NCBI GenBank assembly: GCA_947853665.1
Contig: CANTXF010000016.1
Span: 1 to 64,000, forward strand
Reading direction: 5' to 3'
Length of the DNA stretch: 64,000 nt
Source of the DNA: an uncultured Deferribacterales bacterium
GTDB taxonomy: Bacteria; Chrysiogenota; Deferribacteres; Deferribacterales; Mucispirillaceae
The translations under genes and the position numbers were made by a program. Below, in pieces: positions 18,712-28,081 of the stretch (position 1 is the stretch's first letter; every line of letters begins with the position of its first letter). Under the pieces are notes generated by a model. It was not told where the DNA came from, made no database searches, and saw only the letters and a list, made by a program, of their open reading frames with translations.

Positions 18712-20010
18712 ATGATTTGGAATAACGAATTTGAAACTCTGCCCAGGGAAGCCCTTGAGGCCCTGCAGCTTAAAAGGCTTAAAAACGTGCTGGAAAGGGT
18801 TTATGAAACCGTTCCTTTTTATAAAAAGCGTTTTGACGAAGCGGGGGCGGACCCTTACGCCGTCAGAACGTTGGACGATCTTACCAATTTTCCTTTCACT
18901 TATAAAACCGACCTGCGTGATAATTATCCGTGCGGTCTTTTTACCGTTCCGCAGGACCAGGTGGTGCGCCTTCACGCTTCCAGCGGGACTACGGGTAAGC
19001 CGACAGTTGTTGGATACACCCAGAGGGATGTGGAAACGTGGTCCGAAGTTATGGCCAGATCCCTCACCGGAGCGGGTCTTGGCAAGCACGACGTGCTGCA
19101 GGTAGCTTTCGGATACGGTCTTTTTACCGGCGGTCTGGGAGCCCATTACGGCGGGGAGAAAATAGGCGCGTCCGTTATTCCCGCCTCGGGAGGAAATTCT
19201 AAACGTCAGATAATGCTTCTGAAAGACCTTAACGTAACAGGAATATGCTGCACGCCGTCATACGCCCTTAATCTTATGGATATAGCTGCGGAGCTGGGAG
19301 AGGATATAAGAGATTTTCCCATAAAGGTAGGCGTGTTCGGAGCCGAACCCTGGACCGACGAAATGCGCCGCACTGTGGAAGAGGGCTGGGGGATAGATGC
19401 GATAGATATTTACGGTCTTTCTGAAATCATCGGCCCGGGCGTATCCTGCGAATGTCTTGAGGCTAAACGAGGAATGCACATTAATGAGGACCATTTTCTT
19501 GTGGAGGTAATAGACCCTGTTACCGGCCGGGTGCTTCCCAAAGGAGAGGTGGGGGAATTGGTTTTTACCACCATAACGAAAGAAGCCATGCCCCTGATAC
19601 GCTACAGGACGAGAGACCTTAGCCGCCTGATAACGCAGCCGTGCAAGTGCGGCAGAACTTTTCACCGCATGGAAAAGGTTATGGGAAGAAGCGACGATAT
19701 GCTTATTATCCGCGGCGTAAACGTATTTCCTTCCCAGATCGAATCCGTGCTTGTCAGCCGAAAAGGCGTGCTTCCTCATTATATGCTTATTGTGGACCGT
19801 ATAGGAACTCTTGATACTCTTGAAGTCCATGTTGAAGTAGAGGGGGATTTCTTCTTCGACGAAGTCAGGAAACTTCAGGAGCTGGAAAAAACTCTGGAAA
19901 AGGATATAAAGGATATAATAGGCGTTACGGCTAAAATCAAGCTTGTGGAACCTAAATCCATAGCAAGGTTCGAAGGCAAGGCTCAGCGCGTAATAGATAA
20001 AAGAAAATGA
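18712..20010 (+). CDS. paaK: Phenylacetate-CoA ligase family protein (first copy)
   Basis: ATP-dependent aryl-acid CoA ligase of 432 residues, the family length. The adenylate-forming signature [16 protein letters not shown] lies at about residues 88-103; the C-terminal hinge region has [20 protein letters not shown] near 324. It would activate phenylacetate or indoleacetate made from aromatic amino acids. Homologues in anaerobes often sit with an ACT-domain gene and with indolepyruvate:ferredoxin oxidoreductase; the ACT gene follows here after 13 bases but the oxidoreductase is not in the window. The upstream region is AT-rich with overlapping TATAAT sequences and no clear -35 box. The second copy at 20494 has the same length and layout. 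Confidence 0.92.
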   Translation: MIWNNEFETLPREALEALQLKRLKNVLERVYETVPFYKKRFDEAGADPYAVRTLDDLTNFPFTYKTDLRDNYPCGLFTVPQDQVVRLHASSGTTGKPTVVGYTQRDVETWSEVMARSLTGAGLGKHDVLQVAFGYGLFTGGLGAHYGGEKIGASVIPASGGNSKRQIMLLKDLNVTGICCTPSYALNLMDIAAELGEDIRDFPIKVGVFGAEPWTDEMRRTVEEGWGIDAIDIYGLSEIIGPGVSCECLEAKRGMHINEDHFLVEVIDPVTGRVLPKGEVGELVFTTITKEAMPLIRYRTRDLSRLITQPCKCGRTFHRMEKVMGRSDDMLIIRGVNVFPSQIESVLVSRKGVLPHYMLIVDRIGTLDTLEVHVEVEGDFFFDEVRKLQELEKTLEKDIKDIIGVTAKIKLVEPKSIARFEGKAQRVIDKRK

Positions 20011-20023
20011 CACGGAGGAAAAT

Positions 20024-20455
20024 ATGAAAATACGTCAGGTATCCGTATTCATTGAAAACAAATCGGGCAGGCTCAGCGACGTGGTGGAGTTCCTCGGCGA
20101 AAACGGTATAAATATCCGCGCGCTTTCTTTGGCTGATACCTCCGATTTCGGCATACTCAGGCTTATAGTAAACGAACCTGAAAAAGCGTATAAGCTGCTT
20201 AGGGAAAAGGATTTTACCGTAGGCGCCACAGACGTTGTGGCCGTAGCCGTGCCGGATGTTCCGGGCGGACTTGCCTCCGTTTTGGGCCTTTTAAAGAAGA
20301 ACGACATAAGCGTGGAATATATGTATGCGTATGTTGAACATTCTGCCGGATACGCCGTTATGATATTCCGCTTTGAGGATACGGATAAAACCCTGGAACT
20401 GCTCCAGAAGGAAGGGGTCAAGCTTCTGAGCGGAGACGTTATCTATTCCGAATAA
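20024..20455 (+). CDS. Double ACT-domain protein
   Basis: 143 residues forming two ACT domains in tandem (about 3-70 and 72-140), with no catalytic domain. The first begins [20 protein letters not shown] and the second [17 protein letters not shown], both with the glycine-turn typical of amino-acid-binding ACT folds. Stand-alone double ACT proteins of this kind are commonly encoded with PaaK ligases and may sense aromatic amino acids or regulate the ligases. It lies between two paaK genes in the same orientation with short gaps, so it is in their operon. Confidence 0.85.
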   Translation: MKIRQVSVFIENKSGRLSDVVEFLGENGINIRALSLADTSDFGILRLIVNEPEKAYKLLREKDFTVGATDVVAVAVPDVPGGLASVLGLLKKNDISVEYMYAYVEHSAGYAVMIFRFEDTDKTLELLQKEGVKLLSGDVIYSE

Positions 20456-20493
20456 GGCAGCTTTTTATACAAAAACGAGGGGAGGAGGGGTAA

Positions 20494-21792
20494 GTGTTCT
20501 GGCAGAAAGAATTTGAGACCATGCGGCTCGAAGATATGCGCAGGCTGCAGCTTGAAAGGCTTAAAAACACCGTTGAAAACGCATACGAAAGCGTGCCGTG
20601 CTATAAAAGGAAATTTGAAGAGCTTAAAGTTTCCCCTTCCGACATAAAAACTCTCGACGATATAAAAAAACTGCCGTTTACAACGAAAGCCGATTTAAGG
20701 GACGGCTATCCGTACGGTATGTTCGCGGTGCCTCTCAATAAGGTTGTCCGTATACATTCTTCCAGCGGAACCACAGGAAAGCCTACTGTAGTGGGATATA
20801 CGAGAAACGACATGGAGCTGTGGAAAAACATGGTGGCCCGTATCCTTACTATGGGCGGCCTTACGGGCGACGATATAATACAGATATCCTTTACTTACGG
20901 CCTTTTTACGGGAGGCTTCGGCCTGCATTACGGCGCGGAGCATGTGGGGGCCGCCGTGATACCTGTTTCAAGCGGGAATACGGCCCGCCAGCTGCTCATT
21001 ATGAAAGATTACGGCACTACAGCTCTTGTTGCCACGCCTTCTTATGCGCTTCATATTGCGGAGCTTATGGAAGAACAGGGGCTTACCAAAAACGATATAA
21101 GCCTTAAATACGGCTTTTTCGGAAGCGAACCCTGGGGCGAAGCCGTAAGGGCGGATATAGAAGGCAAACTCGGCCTTAAAGCCACAGATAATTACGGGCT
21201 GTCGGAAGTTATGGGCCCCGGCATATCTGGAGAATGCCTTGAGCAGAACGGTATGCACTTGAACGAAGACGTGTATTATCCGGAAATAATAGACCCTGAT
21301 ACTCTTGAAGTGCTGCCTGAAGGAGAAGAGGGCGAGCTGGTGCTTACTACCCTTGGCAGGGAGACCATGCCGATGATACGATACCGCACGAGGGATATTA
21401 CGCGTCTTTACAGAGAAAAATGTCCGTGCGGCAGAACTCTTATCAAAATGGAAAAGCCAAAAGGCCGCACCGACGATATGTTTATCGTAAACGGGGTTAA
21501 TATATATCCGTCGCAGGTTGAAGAAGCTTTGGGGAAATTTGAGAACATTACACCTCATTATATGATATATCTGAAAAAGAAAGGCGCTCTGGACGTTATG
21601 GAGCTTCATATAGAGACTAACGACAGCATATTTTTCGATGAAATGAAAAAACAGAAGGTTTTTCTTGATAACCTTACCGATAAGCTCGCTTCCGTTCTGC
21701 AGACCAAGCCTAAGGTTCTCCTCGTAATGCCGAAATCGATAGAAAGGTTTACGGGTAAGGCAAAGAGGGTGGTGGATGAGCGCCTTATGTGA
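20494..21792 (+). CDS. paaK: Phenylacetate-CoA ligase family protein (second copy)
   Basis: Paralogue of the ligase at 18712, also 432 residues, with [16 protein letters not shown] near residues 88-103 and GRTDDMFIVNGVNIYPSQVE near 324. Zinc-type cysteines CPCGRT are kept in both copies (CKCGRT in the first). The GTG start at 20494 follows a very strong GGGGAGGAGGGG site. Two copies around an ACT protein suggest division of labour between related acids, for example phenylacetate and indoleacetate or their hydroxylated forms; the sequence does not tell which. The last 17 bases overlap the HD hydrolase gene. Confidence 0.92.
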   Translation: MFWQKEFETMRLEDMRRLQLERLKNTVENAYESVPCYKRKFEELKVSPSDIKTLDDIKKLPFTTKADLRDGYPYGMFAVPLNKVVRIHSSSGTTGKPTVVGYTRNDMELWKNMVARILTMGGLTGDDIIQISFTYGLFTGGFGLHYGAEHVGAAVIPVSSGNTARQLLIMKDYGTTALVATPSYALHIAELMEEQGLTKNDISLKYGFFGSEPWGEAVRADIEGKLGLKATDNYGLSEVMGPGISGECLEQNGMHLNEDVYYPEIIDPDTLEVLPEGEEGELVLTTLGRETMPMIRYRTRDITRLYREKCPCGRTLIKMEKPKGRTDDMFIVNGVNIYPSQVEEALGKFENITPHYMIYLKKKGALDVMELHIETNDSIFFDEMKKQKVFLDNLTDKLASVLQTKPKVLLVMPKSIERFTGKAKRVVDERLM

Positions 21793-22330
21793 AAATATGG
21801 CGAAGTTTTTCTTCGAGGCCGGAATGCTCTCCCGCTTTAAGAGGAGCGGTTTTGATTTTCTAGGAACGGGAAACCAGAATATAGCTTCTCATGTTTTCAG
21901 GACGGCCGTTATTGGATACTTTATGGCGTCCGGCGACTGCGAAGCGGATCCTGCCAAAACCGCGTTGTTATGCCTGTTTCACGATTTGCCGGAAACCCGC
22001 ACGGGAGATATTAACGCGTATCAGAAAAAATACGTGGAAAAGGACGAGAAAAGAGCCGCCTCGGATATGTTCCGTAATTTGCCGGATTCGGATAAATGCG
22101 TGTCCTTTCTGGAAGAATTTAATAGCGGAACGTCTAAAGAAGCCGTTATTGCCAGAGACGCGGACGTTCTGGAGCTGATTTTCACCCTTAAAGAAGAATT
22201 GGATAACGGCAACGAACAGGCTTCCTTGTGGATGCGAGGAGCTGTCAGCCGTTTAAAGACTGAAAAAGCCGTGAAACTTGCGGAGAAAGCTATGTCCATG
22301 AAATCTTACGACTGGTGGCATGAAAAATAA
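21776..22330 (+). CDS. HD-domain hydrolase (YfbR/HDDC2-like nucleotidase type)
   Basis: 184 residues with the metal-binding HD set: His39 in ASHVFRTA, His69-Asp70 in FHDLPETRTGD, and Asp near 128 in ARDADVLEL. This pattern, with PETRTGDIN after the HD pair, is that of small HD phosphohydrolases related to the 5'-deoxynucleotidase YfbR and HDDC2. It would remove phosphate from nucleotides, but the true substrate is unknown. It starts inside the end of the second paaK gene (17-base overlap), so it is translationally coupled although no metabolic link is evident. Confidence 0.8.
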   Translation: MSALCENMAKFFFEAGMLSRFKRSGFDFLGTGNQNIASHVFRTAVIGYFMASGDCEADPAKTALLCLFHDLPETRTGDINAYQKKYVEKDEKRAASDMFRNLPDSDKCVSFLEEFNSGTSKEAVIARDADVLELIFTLKEELDNGNEQASLWMRGAVSRLKTEKAVKLAEKAMSMKSYDWWHEK

Positions 22331-22349
22331 AAAGGACAGTCTTTAAATA

Positions 22350-22375
22350 AAAAGCCGGGAAAATACCCGGCTTTT
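22350..22375. terminator. Bidirectional terminator between HD hydrolase and rubredoxin genes
   Basis: Perfect 10-bp stem AAAAGCCGGG (22350-22359) with CCCGGCTTTT (22366-22375), loop AAAATA. It lies between two convergent genes, 19 bases after one stop and 6 bases after the other. Confidence 0.9.
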
Positions 22376-22381
22376 AAAATA

Positions 22382-22540
22382 CTATTCGTATGGTTCGAAA
22401 GCTTCTTTCGGAGCTCCGCATTCCGGGCAGACCCAATCTGCCGGCAGATCCTCGAAAGATGTTCCCGGCTCTATTCCGTTGTCCGGGTCTCCTTTAGCCG
22501 GATCGTATATCCATCCGCACACGTTGCATATATATTTCAT
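22382..22540 (-). CDS. Rubredoxin
   Basis: Small iron protein of 52 residues with the two CxxC knuckles Cys5-Cys8 (CNVCGW) and Cys38-Cys41 (CPECGA) that hold one iron. It carries single electrons, in anaerobes often to oxygen- or peroxide-detoxifying reductases. The start is set at the ATG after a perfect AGGAGG site (plus-strand 22544-22549 region); a longer frame reaching 22597 is not needed. It is the last gene of a minus-strand unit after the DHH phosphoesterase. Confidence 0.96.
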   Translation of the reverse strand: MKYICNVCGWIYDPAKGDPDNGIEPGTSFEDLPADWVCPECGAPKEAFEPYE

Positions 22541-22565
22541 AAGTCCTCCTTTTATATATGACGAA

Positions 22566-23555
22566 TCATATATTTTTTTCTTCGGTATTTTTAACACCCA
22601 TACGCATTAAAAGACGCGTTTTAAGCAGCCCTACGACCTGCTCGTAGGTCTTTTTTCTGAGCGGAACCTGGCCCCCGGCGGATTTCATATGCCCGCCTCC
22701 GTATCCTATCCCTTTTACAATAGATATCGCTATGTGTCCAACGGATTTTTTTGACGTTTTATATCTTAGCGAAAAGAAGCACGTGTCTTCTATTTTTCCT
22801 ACTACGAAGGTACACTTTATATCTCTCATTCTCAGAAGAAAATCCGACATTTCGGCTATCAGGTCGGCGTTGCGGACTTCGCCCAGATCGCAGAGAAGAA
22901 CTGTATCTATTATAACGGACTGCTCGATGGCTTTTTTGATATTTTTAAAATAATAGCGGGGCAGGTCTGGAGTTTCTATTTTTGTGAGCTTGCCGGGCGA
23001 CACATAGGGATATACGTAGCTTATCATATCCATATCCGCCTGGGTATTGCCCCGGCCTGTGCCGAAAGTGTCCGTTTTGATACCGTAGTACAGGGCCGTG
23101 GCCGTATTGGTATCCGGTATTATATTAAGCGTTTTATAATATTCGGCCACAATGGTAGAGGTGCTGCCGTAATGAACCCTTATATCCTGAAATGCCGAGC
23201 AGCTTGAAGCCGCCCTGATGTTGTGATGGTCTATTATCGCGTCCGGCCTGCGCTCCTTAACGTCGTAAACGTTTCCGGCACCGGGCTGGGTGTCTACTAC
23301 TATCAGATAATCATAGCGGGCAACGTTCAGCTTGGACATAAGATGCATATCTATTTTGCACAGCTTTACCATTTCCCTGTTTTCCGCCCGGCCGATTATG
23401 CCCATATAGGCTATGGTGACACGTTTTTTCAGCGTGACGTTTAAAAGGTTTTTTAATGCGAAAGCCGCGGCTATCGTATCCGGATCGGGGTTATTGTGGG
23501 TTTGTATCAAAACCTTCCGTTTTGACTTAACCGCTTCCAAAAGTTTATTGATCAT
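22566..23555 (-). CDS. DHH-family phosphoesterase (NrnA-like)
   Basis: 329 residues with an N-terminal DHH domain: HNNPDPDT at about 20-27, VVDTQPG near 88 and the name-giving DHH motif in IIDHHNIR near 110. The C-terminal DHHA1 domain ends with the glycine-rich [14 protein letters not shown] near 290. Members hydrolyse short oligoribonucleotides, pAp or cyclic dinucleotides. The domain order matches NrnA or related RecJ-like phosphoesterases; which substrate is used cannot be decided. It overlaps the upstream secreted-protein gene by 11 bases and precedes rubredoxin. Confidence 0.85.
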   Translation of the reverse strand: MINKLLEAVKSKRKVLIQTHNNPDPDTIAAAFALKNLLNVTLKKRVTIAYMGIIGRAENREMVKLCKIDMHLMSKLNVARYDYLIVVDTQPGAGNVYDVKERRPDAIIDHHNIRAASSCSAFQDIRVHYGSTSTIVAEYYKTLNIIPDTNTATALYYGIKTDTFGTGRGNTQADMDMISYVYPYVSPGKLTKIETPDLPRYYFKNIKKAIEQSVIIDTVLLCDLGEVRNADLIAEMSDFLLRMRDIKCTFVVGKIEDTCFFSLRYKTSKKSVGHIAISIVKGIGYGGGHMKSAGGQVPLRKKTYEQVVGLLKTRLLMRMGVKNTEEKNI

Positions 23556-24633
23556 TGCCGCTTTCTGTTTCCTGGACTGGAATTTCAGGCACGGAAAAAT
23601 CCAGGATAATGCCTTCCCCGTCCGTGGAATAGGTAAAATTCATATCGTCGGAAGTAACGGTCTTTAGCTTTTCCTCCAGCTCTTTTTCTGTAAAGTAGCT
23701 TTCAATCTGAAATACTATCTCTTTCCCGGAAAACGACACTGCCCTGTATTGAGAAATAAAGCCGCGCTGTTTCAATGCCGATATGAAGTTATTTGTACCA
23801 ACCATATTTTTAAAGTTAATCGCCTTAATTTTATACGAATTAAGCTGTTTATTCTGTTCCGGTATCTGTATAAGATTGGTTCTGGCGTAATCCACCGTGG
23901 CGACCACCGCCTTTCTCATTGCGTCGGATACGCACTGCTTTTCGTTAAATTTAAGCGAGCTGGTTTCTATTTTCAGCGTTCTGGATTGGCCGTCCCTTGA
24001 AAGAATATCCGTAGTGGTGGTAAGCTCGCAGCTGTTATCCGGGTCCGACAGGTTATCGAACGAGGGTTTGAAGCTGAATTTAAATAAATATCTGCTGTAT
24101 ACGTTTTTAAACTGCTTAGACACCTGGGAATTGCTTCCCATATCTGAAACGCCATACAGGAAGTTCCTCTGCTCGTTTGTGGAAAAATTTTTGGAAGTGA
24201 GGGCCCTGTCTATTATTACGGCCTGCTCGTCGTCCGAAAGGATTTTGGAAGATATTCCGTCAAAAACGAACACCGCCGTGTTTACGGGGTTGTTTATAAA
24301 TATTCCCGCGTCCTGAAGCGCCACGTTATCCAGATCCGCGGCTATGCGTATTCTTACGGTATATCCGGATACGCTTCTCGATAATATTTTATAGCTTTTT
24401 ACGAATTTTACATATTCCGGAGATATATCCGGCGTTTTTGAACCGCCGGACATGTTCGATTTGTAATATGCCCGCACCGCTCCTATTATCGCGTTATCGA
24501 GGGCGTTTTTATATGCGGAGCGCATATCGCCTCTCTCTATTACCGCGCTTCCCGAGCTTTGTATCACTTCCGCTTCGGATGCGAACGCTGATAACAATAA
24601 CGCGGCCGTAAATATCGCTGCTTTTTTTAAAAT
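23545..24633 (-). CDS. Exported protein of unknown function with FlgT/Lpp20-like N-terminal pattern; apparent ATT start
   Basis: About 362 residues if translation begins at the ATT codon at 24631-24633. No ATG or GTG exists in frame upstream; a TTG at 24597 would cut the signal peptide in half. From the ATT the N-terminus reads as a normal signal peptide: two lysines, a hydrophobic core (AAIFTAALLLSAFA) and a cleavage region SEA. AGGCGG lies 6 bases before the ATT, and a good promoter puts the transcript start only about 20-25 bases upstream. The mature N-terminus (GSAVIERGDMRSAYKNALDN) resembles the domain seen in FlgT and Lpp20-like surface proteins. The C-terminal part is unassigned. It shares a unit with the DHH phosphoesterase. 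Confidence 0.7.
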   Translation of the reverse strand: MLKKAAIFTAALLLSAFASEAEVIQSSGSAVIERGDMRSAYKNALDNAIIGAVRAYYKSNMSGGSKTPDISPEYVKFVKSYKILSRSVSGYTVRIRIAADLDNVALQDAGIFINNPVNTAVFVFDGISSKILSDDEQAVIIDRALTSKNFSTNEQRNFLYGVSDMGSNSQVSKQFKNVYSRYLFKFSFKPSFDNLSDPDNSCELTTTTDILSRDGQSRTLKIETSSLKFNEKQCVSDAMRKAVVATVDYARTNLIQIPEQNKQLNSYKIKAINFKNMVGTNNFISALKQRGFISQYRAVSFSGKEIVFQIESYFTEKELEEKLKTVTSDDMNFTYSTDGEGIILDFSVPEIPVQETESGNDQ

Positions 24634-24663
24634 AACCCACCGCCTGATGATAAAATGCCTTTT

Positions 24664-24691
24664 ATTATATCCTAACAGTTTATTTTTGCAA
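24664..24691 (-). promoter_or_regulatory. Sigma-70 promoter before the ATT-start gene
   Basis: On the minus strand: TTGCAA (24686-24691), 16-base spacer, perfect TATAAT (24664-24669). Transcription should start near 24657, leaving a leader of about 24 bases before the ATT at 24633. Confidence 0.6.
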
Positions 24692-24696
24692 TACCG

Positions 24697-26874
24697 CTAA
24701 TTAACGAGACTTTCGTCGTTGGATTTTTTGAACTGAATACGGCTTCCGCCTATGCCGCGAAGCCCGAAATTAACGTAGAACGTTATTTCTTTGCGTTTAT
24801 ATTTTCCGTCGCGCATATTGACGTCGTAGGATTGTGTCTCTACTTCAAACCCAAGGCTCCAGCATTCGGCGAAATAGGTGAGGGACGCACCCTGTTCGAA
24901 CGGAACCAGGTTTTTAAAGCTCAAATCCGGATTATATCCCTGCCACTTATTGTATCCTTCAAGCAGAAAGCGCCAGAAAGAGACGGATGCTCCAACCTTT
25001 GCGCTTGTATTGTAGCTGCCCGAGGATATTCTTGTGTCGAAAGTATATTCGCCGGTCAACGTAATTCCTTTGAAGGGCTTTATATTTAACGTGTCGCTGA
25101 AATACTGGAATCTGCGTTCGTTTTCCGCCAGCTCGCCGGAGTGTTTATAGGTGGTTTTAAAGGTATTCGAAAAATATGAGGAATAGGAGGTAAGCAGCTC
25201 AGCTTCAAGAGGCATTACGTGCTCCTGCCGCAGCATATCGTATCCCTGGTCCAGAGTAAGCTTTACAAGCCAGTTTTTTCCTTTTAAAAAGTTTATGATT
25301 TCATAGGAAATTGAGCCGTAGTAGGGCACGCGGTCGTTTTCGATATAATCCGGCAAACCGTTTTGGTCCAGCTTGGGCGAATATTTCATTTCAAGTACGT
25401 TTTGTATGCCGTGACGGAAAAAGCCGAAGTCCTTATATATTTCCCGCAGCGCCAGCGTCGCTCCCGCCGCTCCGGAATAACGTTCCGCAGATTTTGAGTT
25501 TATGAACCTTACGTGCCCGAAATCGGGGCTGGAATAACCGGAGGAATTAAAATCTTTGCTGCTGTTTTCCCACCTGGTATAACGGATTGACGCATACGGA
25601 GTAAATACGAACGCTTTAAAATCTATCGGGACGTATAGAGTAGCCGCCGCGTCGAAACGGTTATACTGCCATTTATCGGTGTATTGGCTGTTTTGTGGGG
25701 AATATGAATAGCGGTTGTAGCCTACTCTGTCGAAAGAGAGGTTATAGTCCGCTATGACGAACGGTATATCGGTTACGACCTTGCTTATGCTTACGGACGG
25801 AGCTCTCTCCACCCTTGTTTCCGCATAACCGGCTTCTCCCGTATTGTCTCTGAATTCATAATCGTTTCTGTAATAAACGGACATATCCGCGAATTTCGAA
25901 TAATATTTTATTCTTGCTCCTTCAAAAAACATATTGTCTTTATTATTGCGGTTGAAGTCGGATATGCCGAAATCTCCGTAATCCCTCATGTACAGATAAT
26001 CGGAGGCATGATCCGCGTCCAGGGTTATTTCAAGATCTTTTATCGGATAATATTTGTTGTTGAGCACGGCTCTCCAGCGCACGTTCTCGTCGGACTCCGA
26101 AGCGGCGTCGTCTATTCGTGAAAACGCTCCGTAAAAAGAATTATCGGACGATTCCGCGTATCTGACCTCGGCCATTTCCTGTAAGCCTCTTTTTGAAAAC
26201 CAGTTCAGCCCGACAGTAGCGTCGAAATCTATATCAGGAGCCCAGTAAAACTGAAGCCCCACAAAAGCCCCTTTATCCGTTTCGAAGCCTACTTTGGGAA
26301 ACAGAAAGCCTGTCTGCCTTTCCGTGGATACCGGATATATCAGTTTCGGCGCGTACAGAAGCGGGGTGTTTAAAATATCCGCCGTGGCGTGGCTGGCGTT
26401 CATATACCCGCCTATCTCCATTTCTCCGTAATACATGGATACGGACCAATCCGGAACATCCCCGGAGCAGGTGGATATACGCGCGTCCTGCACAGTGAAG
26501 GTGGTGGCCCCGGTACGCTCCATGCTTTTGGCGCATATATAATTAAAAGGCGCCAGGAAACCTTTTATATCAGAAGCTTTGCCGCTTTCCGTTTTTACGT
26601 TGTAATTTATTTCCCCTGCTTCTATTTCCTGAGTGGGGCTTTTTATTTTTACGTTGCCTTTAGCGTGCACTTCTTCGGTATCGATATTATACGTTATATC
26701 GTCGGCGTTAAATACTATATCCTTTACTTTTAAAATTACGTCGCCTTTGGCGTTATAGGTAGAGTTATCAAGCCTGGATACCTGATCCGCCTCAAGGGTA
26801 TATGTTTCCTGAGCAAAGCACGGAGCCGTCCAGTATAATATTATAAGCAGAAAGGCGCCCGACAGCCTGAACAT
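24697..26874 (-). CDS. lptD: LPS assembly outer-membrane protein LptD
   Basis: Outer-membrane beta-barrel that inserts lipopolysaccharide into the outer leaflet. 725 residues from the ATG at 26874, which gives a clean signal peptide ending PCFAQ; a GTG at 26913 in the same frame would add 13 charged residues. An OstA/LptA-like jelly-roll domain (TLEADQVSRLDNSTYNAKGDV, EVHAKGNVKI) precedes a C-terminal barrel rich in alternating aromatic strands. Cysteines in the N-terminal part (ICAKSM, STCSGD) and one near the C-terminus (ECWSLGF) could form the disulfides known in LptD. The start codon overlaps the folC stop (TAATG). Confidence 0.9.
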   Translation of the reverse strand: MFRLSGAFLLIILYWTAPCFAQETYTLEADQVSRLDNSTYNAKGDVILKVKDIVFNADDITYNIDTEEVHAKGNVKIKSPTQEIEAGEINYNVKTESGKASDIKGFLAPFNYICAKSMERTGATTFTVQDARISTCSGDVPDWSVSMYYGEMEIGGYMNASHATADILNTPLLYAPKLIYPVSTERQTGFLFPKVGFETDKGAFVGLQFYWAPDIDFDATVGLNWFSKRGLQEMAEVRYAESSDNSFYGAFSRIDDAASESDENVRWRAVLNNKYYPIKDLEITLDADHASDYLYMRDYGDFGISDFNRNNKDNMFFEGARIKYYSKFADMSVYYRNDYEFRDNTGEAGYAETRVERAPSVSISKVVTDIPFVIADYNLSFDRVGYNRYSYSPQNSQYTDKWQYNRFDAAATLYVPIDFKAFVFTPYASIRYTRWENSSKDFNSSGYSSPDFGHVRFINSKSAERYSGAAGATLALREIYKDFGFFRHGIQNVLEMKYSPKLDQNGLPDYIENDRVPYYGSISYEIINFLKGKNWLVKLTLDQGYDMLRQEHVMPLEAELLTSYSSYFSNTFKTTYKHSGELAENERRFQYFSDTLNIKPFKGITLTGEYTFDTRISSGSYNTSAKVGASVSFWRFLLEGYNKWQGYNPDLSFKNLVPFEQGASLTYFAECWSLGFEVETQSYDVNMRDGKYKRKEITFYVNFGLRGIGGSRIQFKKSNDESLVN

Positions 26875-28016
26875 TACTTGGCACCGGATATAAGTTTTTT
26901 TATTTCTCCGCACAGATAAAAGGAACCTGTAACCAGTATATCGCCGCCGTTTGCGTTTTTTTGAGCTTCTTTAAGGGCCGCAGCCGGATTTTCTATAAAC
27001 GGGCAGGGGACCGAGGCCGCTTCCGCAGTCGAAATGCTTCTCGGATTTCCCGGAACGGATGTAAGAATCAGGCGGCCGCTTATTTTTGAAAGCAGGCTGA
27101 AAGTCTTGCGCAAATCCCTTTCTTTCGTCCCGGTAAAAATTACGGCCCCGGCCGCCCCGGCCGCTCCCGATTTTATCAAAGCCATAATACCGGCGGGGTT
27201 ATGAGAACCGTCCAATATTATATTCCCGTGTCTTTCAAGGCGGCACGGCGGAAGCTTAAGACCGGGGATATCCTCTATGGTTTTTCCCGCCGCGTAATCC
27301 GCCACGGCTTTAGCCGACGAGTAGTTTTCCGAATACGGGAAGGCATAGTTTCCGGAAGCAAACGAGGAGGCCGCTGCTTCCGTAATATTGTTTTTAAGCC
27401 TGGATTTTATATATTCCTTTATAAAATCTCTGTTGGGCCCTAAAAAAACCTTCGAACTCTCTCTTATTATACCGAGTTTTTCATCCGTGATTTTATATAT
27501 GCAGCGCCCGAGTATATCGGCGTGGTCCTGAGACACGGAAGTTATAAGGCATATCTTATCGTTTAAAACATTAGTGTTTGTAGCGTCAAAACGGCCTCCG
27601 AGACCGGTTTCGAGAATTGTAACGTCCGGAGTTTTTTCAGAAAACCACATAAGGGCGATAAAAAAGATGCCTTCGAAATAGGAAAGGCCCCTTTTGTTTA
27701 TTATTTGGTAATATTCTTTAAAAAGCCTGTCGAAATCTTCAGAGGGTATGTTTTTCAAGCCGAAGGCAAGGCGTTCCTTAACGTCCGAAATATGCGGGGA
27801 CGTAAAAAGGGCCGTTTGTAAACCGTTTTTTTCGAGCATCTGGGATAGAAAGAGCGATGAGGAACCCTTGCCGTTCGTACCGGCTATATGCACGACGCGG
27901 CCTATTCTATCCGGCAGAAATCCCGCGTCGTCCAACGCGCCGTCTATTCTTGAAAGTGTCAGTTCAAGATTTTTAAATTCCCATTTATCTTTATAATATA
28001 TCTCAAAAAGACTCAA
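26874..28016 (-). CDS. folC: Folylpolyglutamate synthase/dihydrofolate synthase
   Basis: Mur-ligase family enzyme of 380 residues that adds glutamate to dihydropteroate or folates with ATP. The P-loop HIAGTNGKGSSS is near residues 47-58, the family segment LFTSPH near 75, and ILETGLGGRFDATN near 135. The gene begins with TTG at 28016 after AGGTTGG; no ATG or GTG is available nearby. It is somewhat shorter than enteric FolC (about 420 residues). It overlaps lptD by one base, so the two are co-translated. Whether it has both activities cannot be told. Confidence 0.9.
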   Translation of the reverse strand: MSLFEIYYKDKWEFKNLELTLSRIDGALDDAGFLPDRIGRVVHIAGTNGKGSSSLFLSQMLEKNGLQTALFTSPHISDVKERLAFGLKNIPSEDFDRLFKEYYQIINKRGLSYFEGIFFIALMWFSEKTPDVTILETGLGGRFDATNTNVLNDKICLITSVSQDHADILGRCIYKITDEKLGIIRESSKVFLGPNRDFIKEYIKSRLKNNITEAAASSFASGNYAFPYSENYSSAKAVADYAAGKTIEDIPGLKLPPCRLERHGNIILDGSHNPAGIMALIKSGAAGAAGAVIFTGTKERDLRKTFSLLSKISGRLILTSVPGNPRSISTAEAASVPCPFIENPAAALKEAQKNANGGDILVTGSFYLCGEIKKLISGAK

Positions 28017-28081
28017 AGTCCAACCTGCGGCTAATTTAAATTAACTGTACTTATACCGTAAAAACGAAAGCCTTTGCAACA

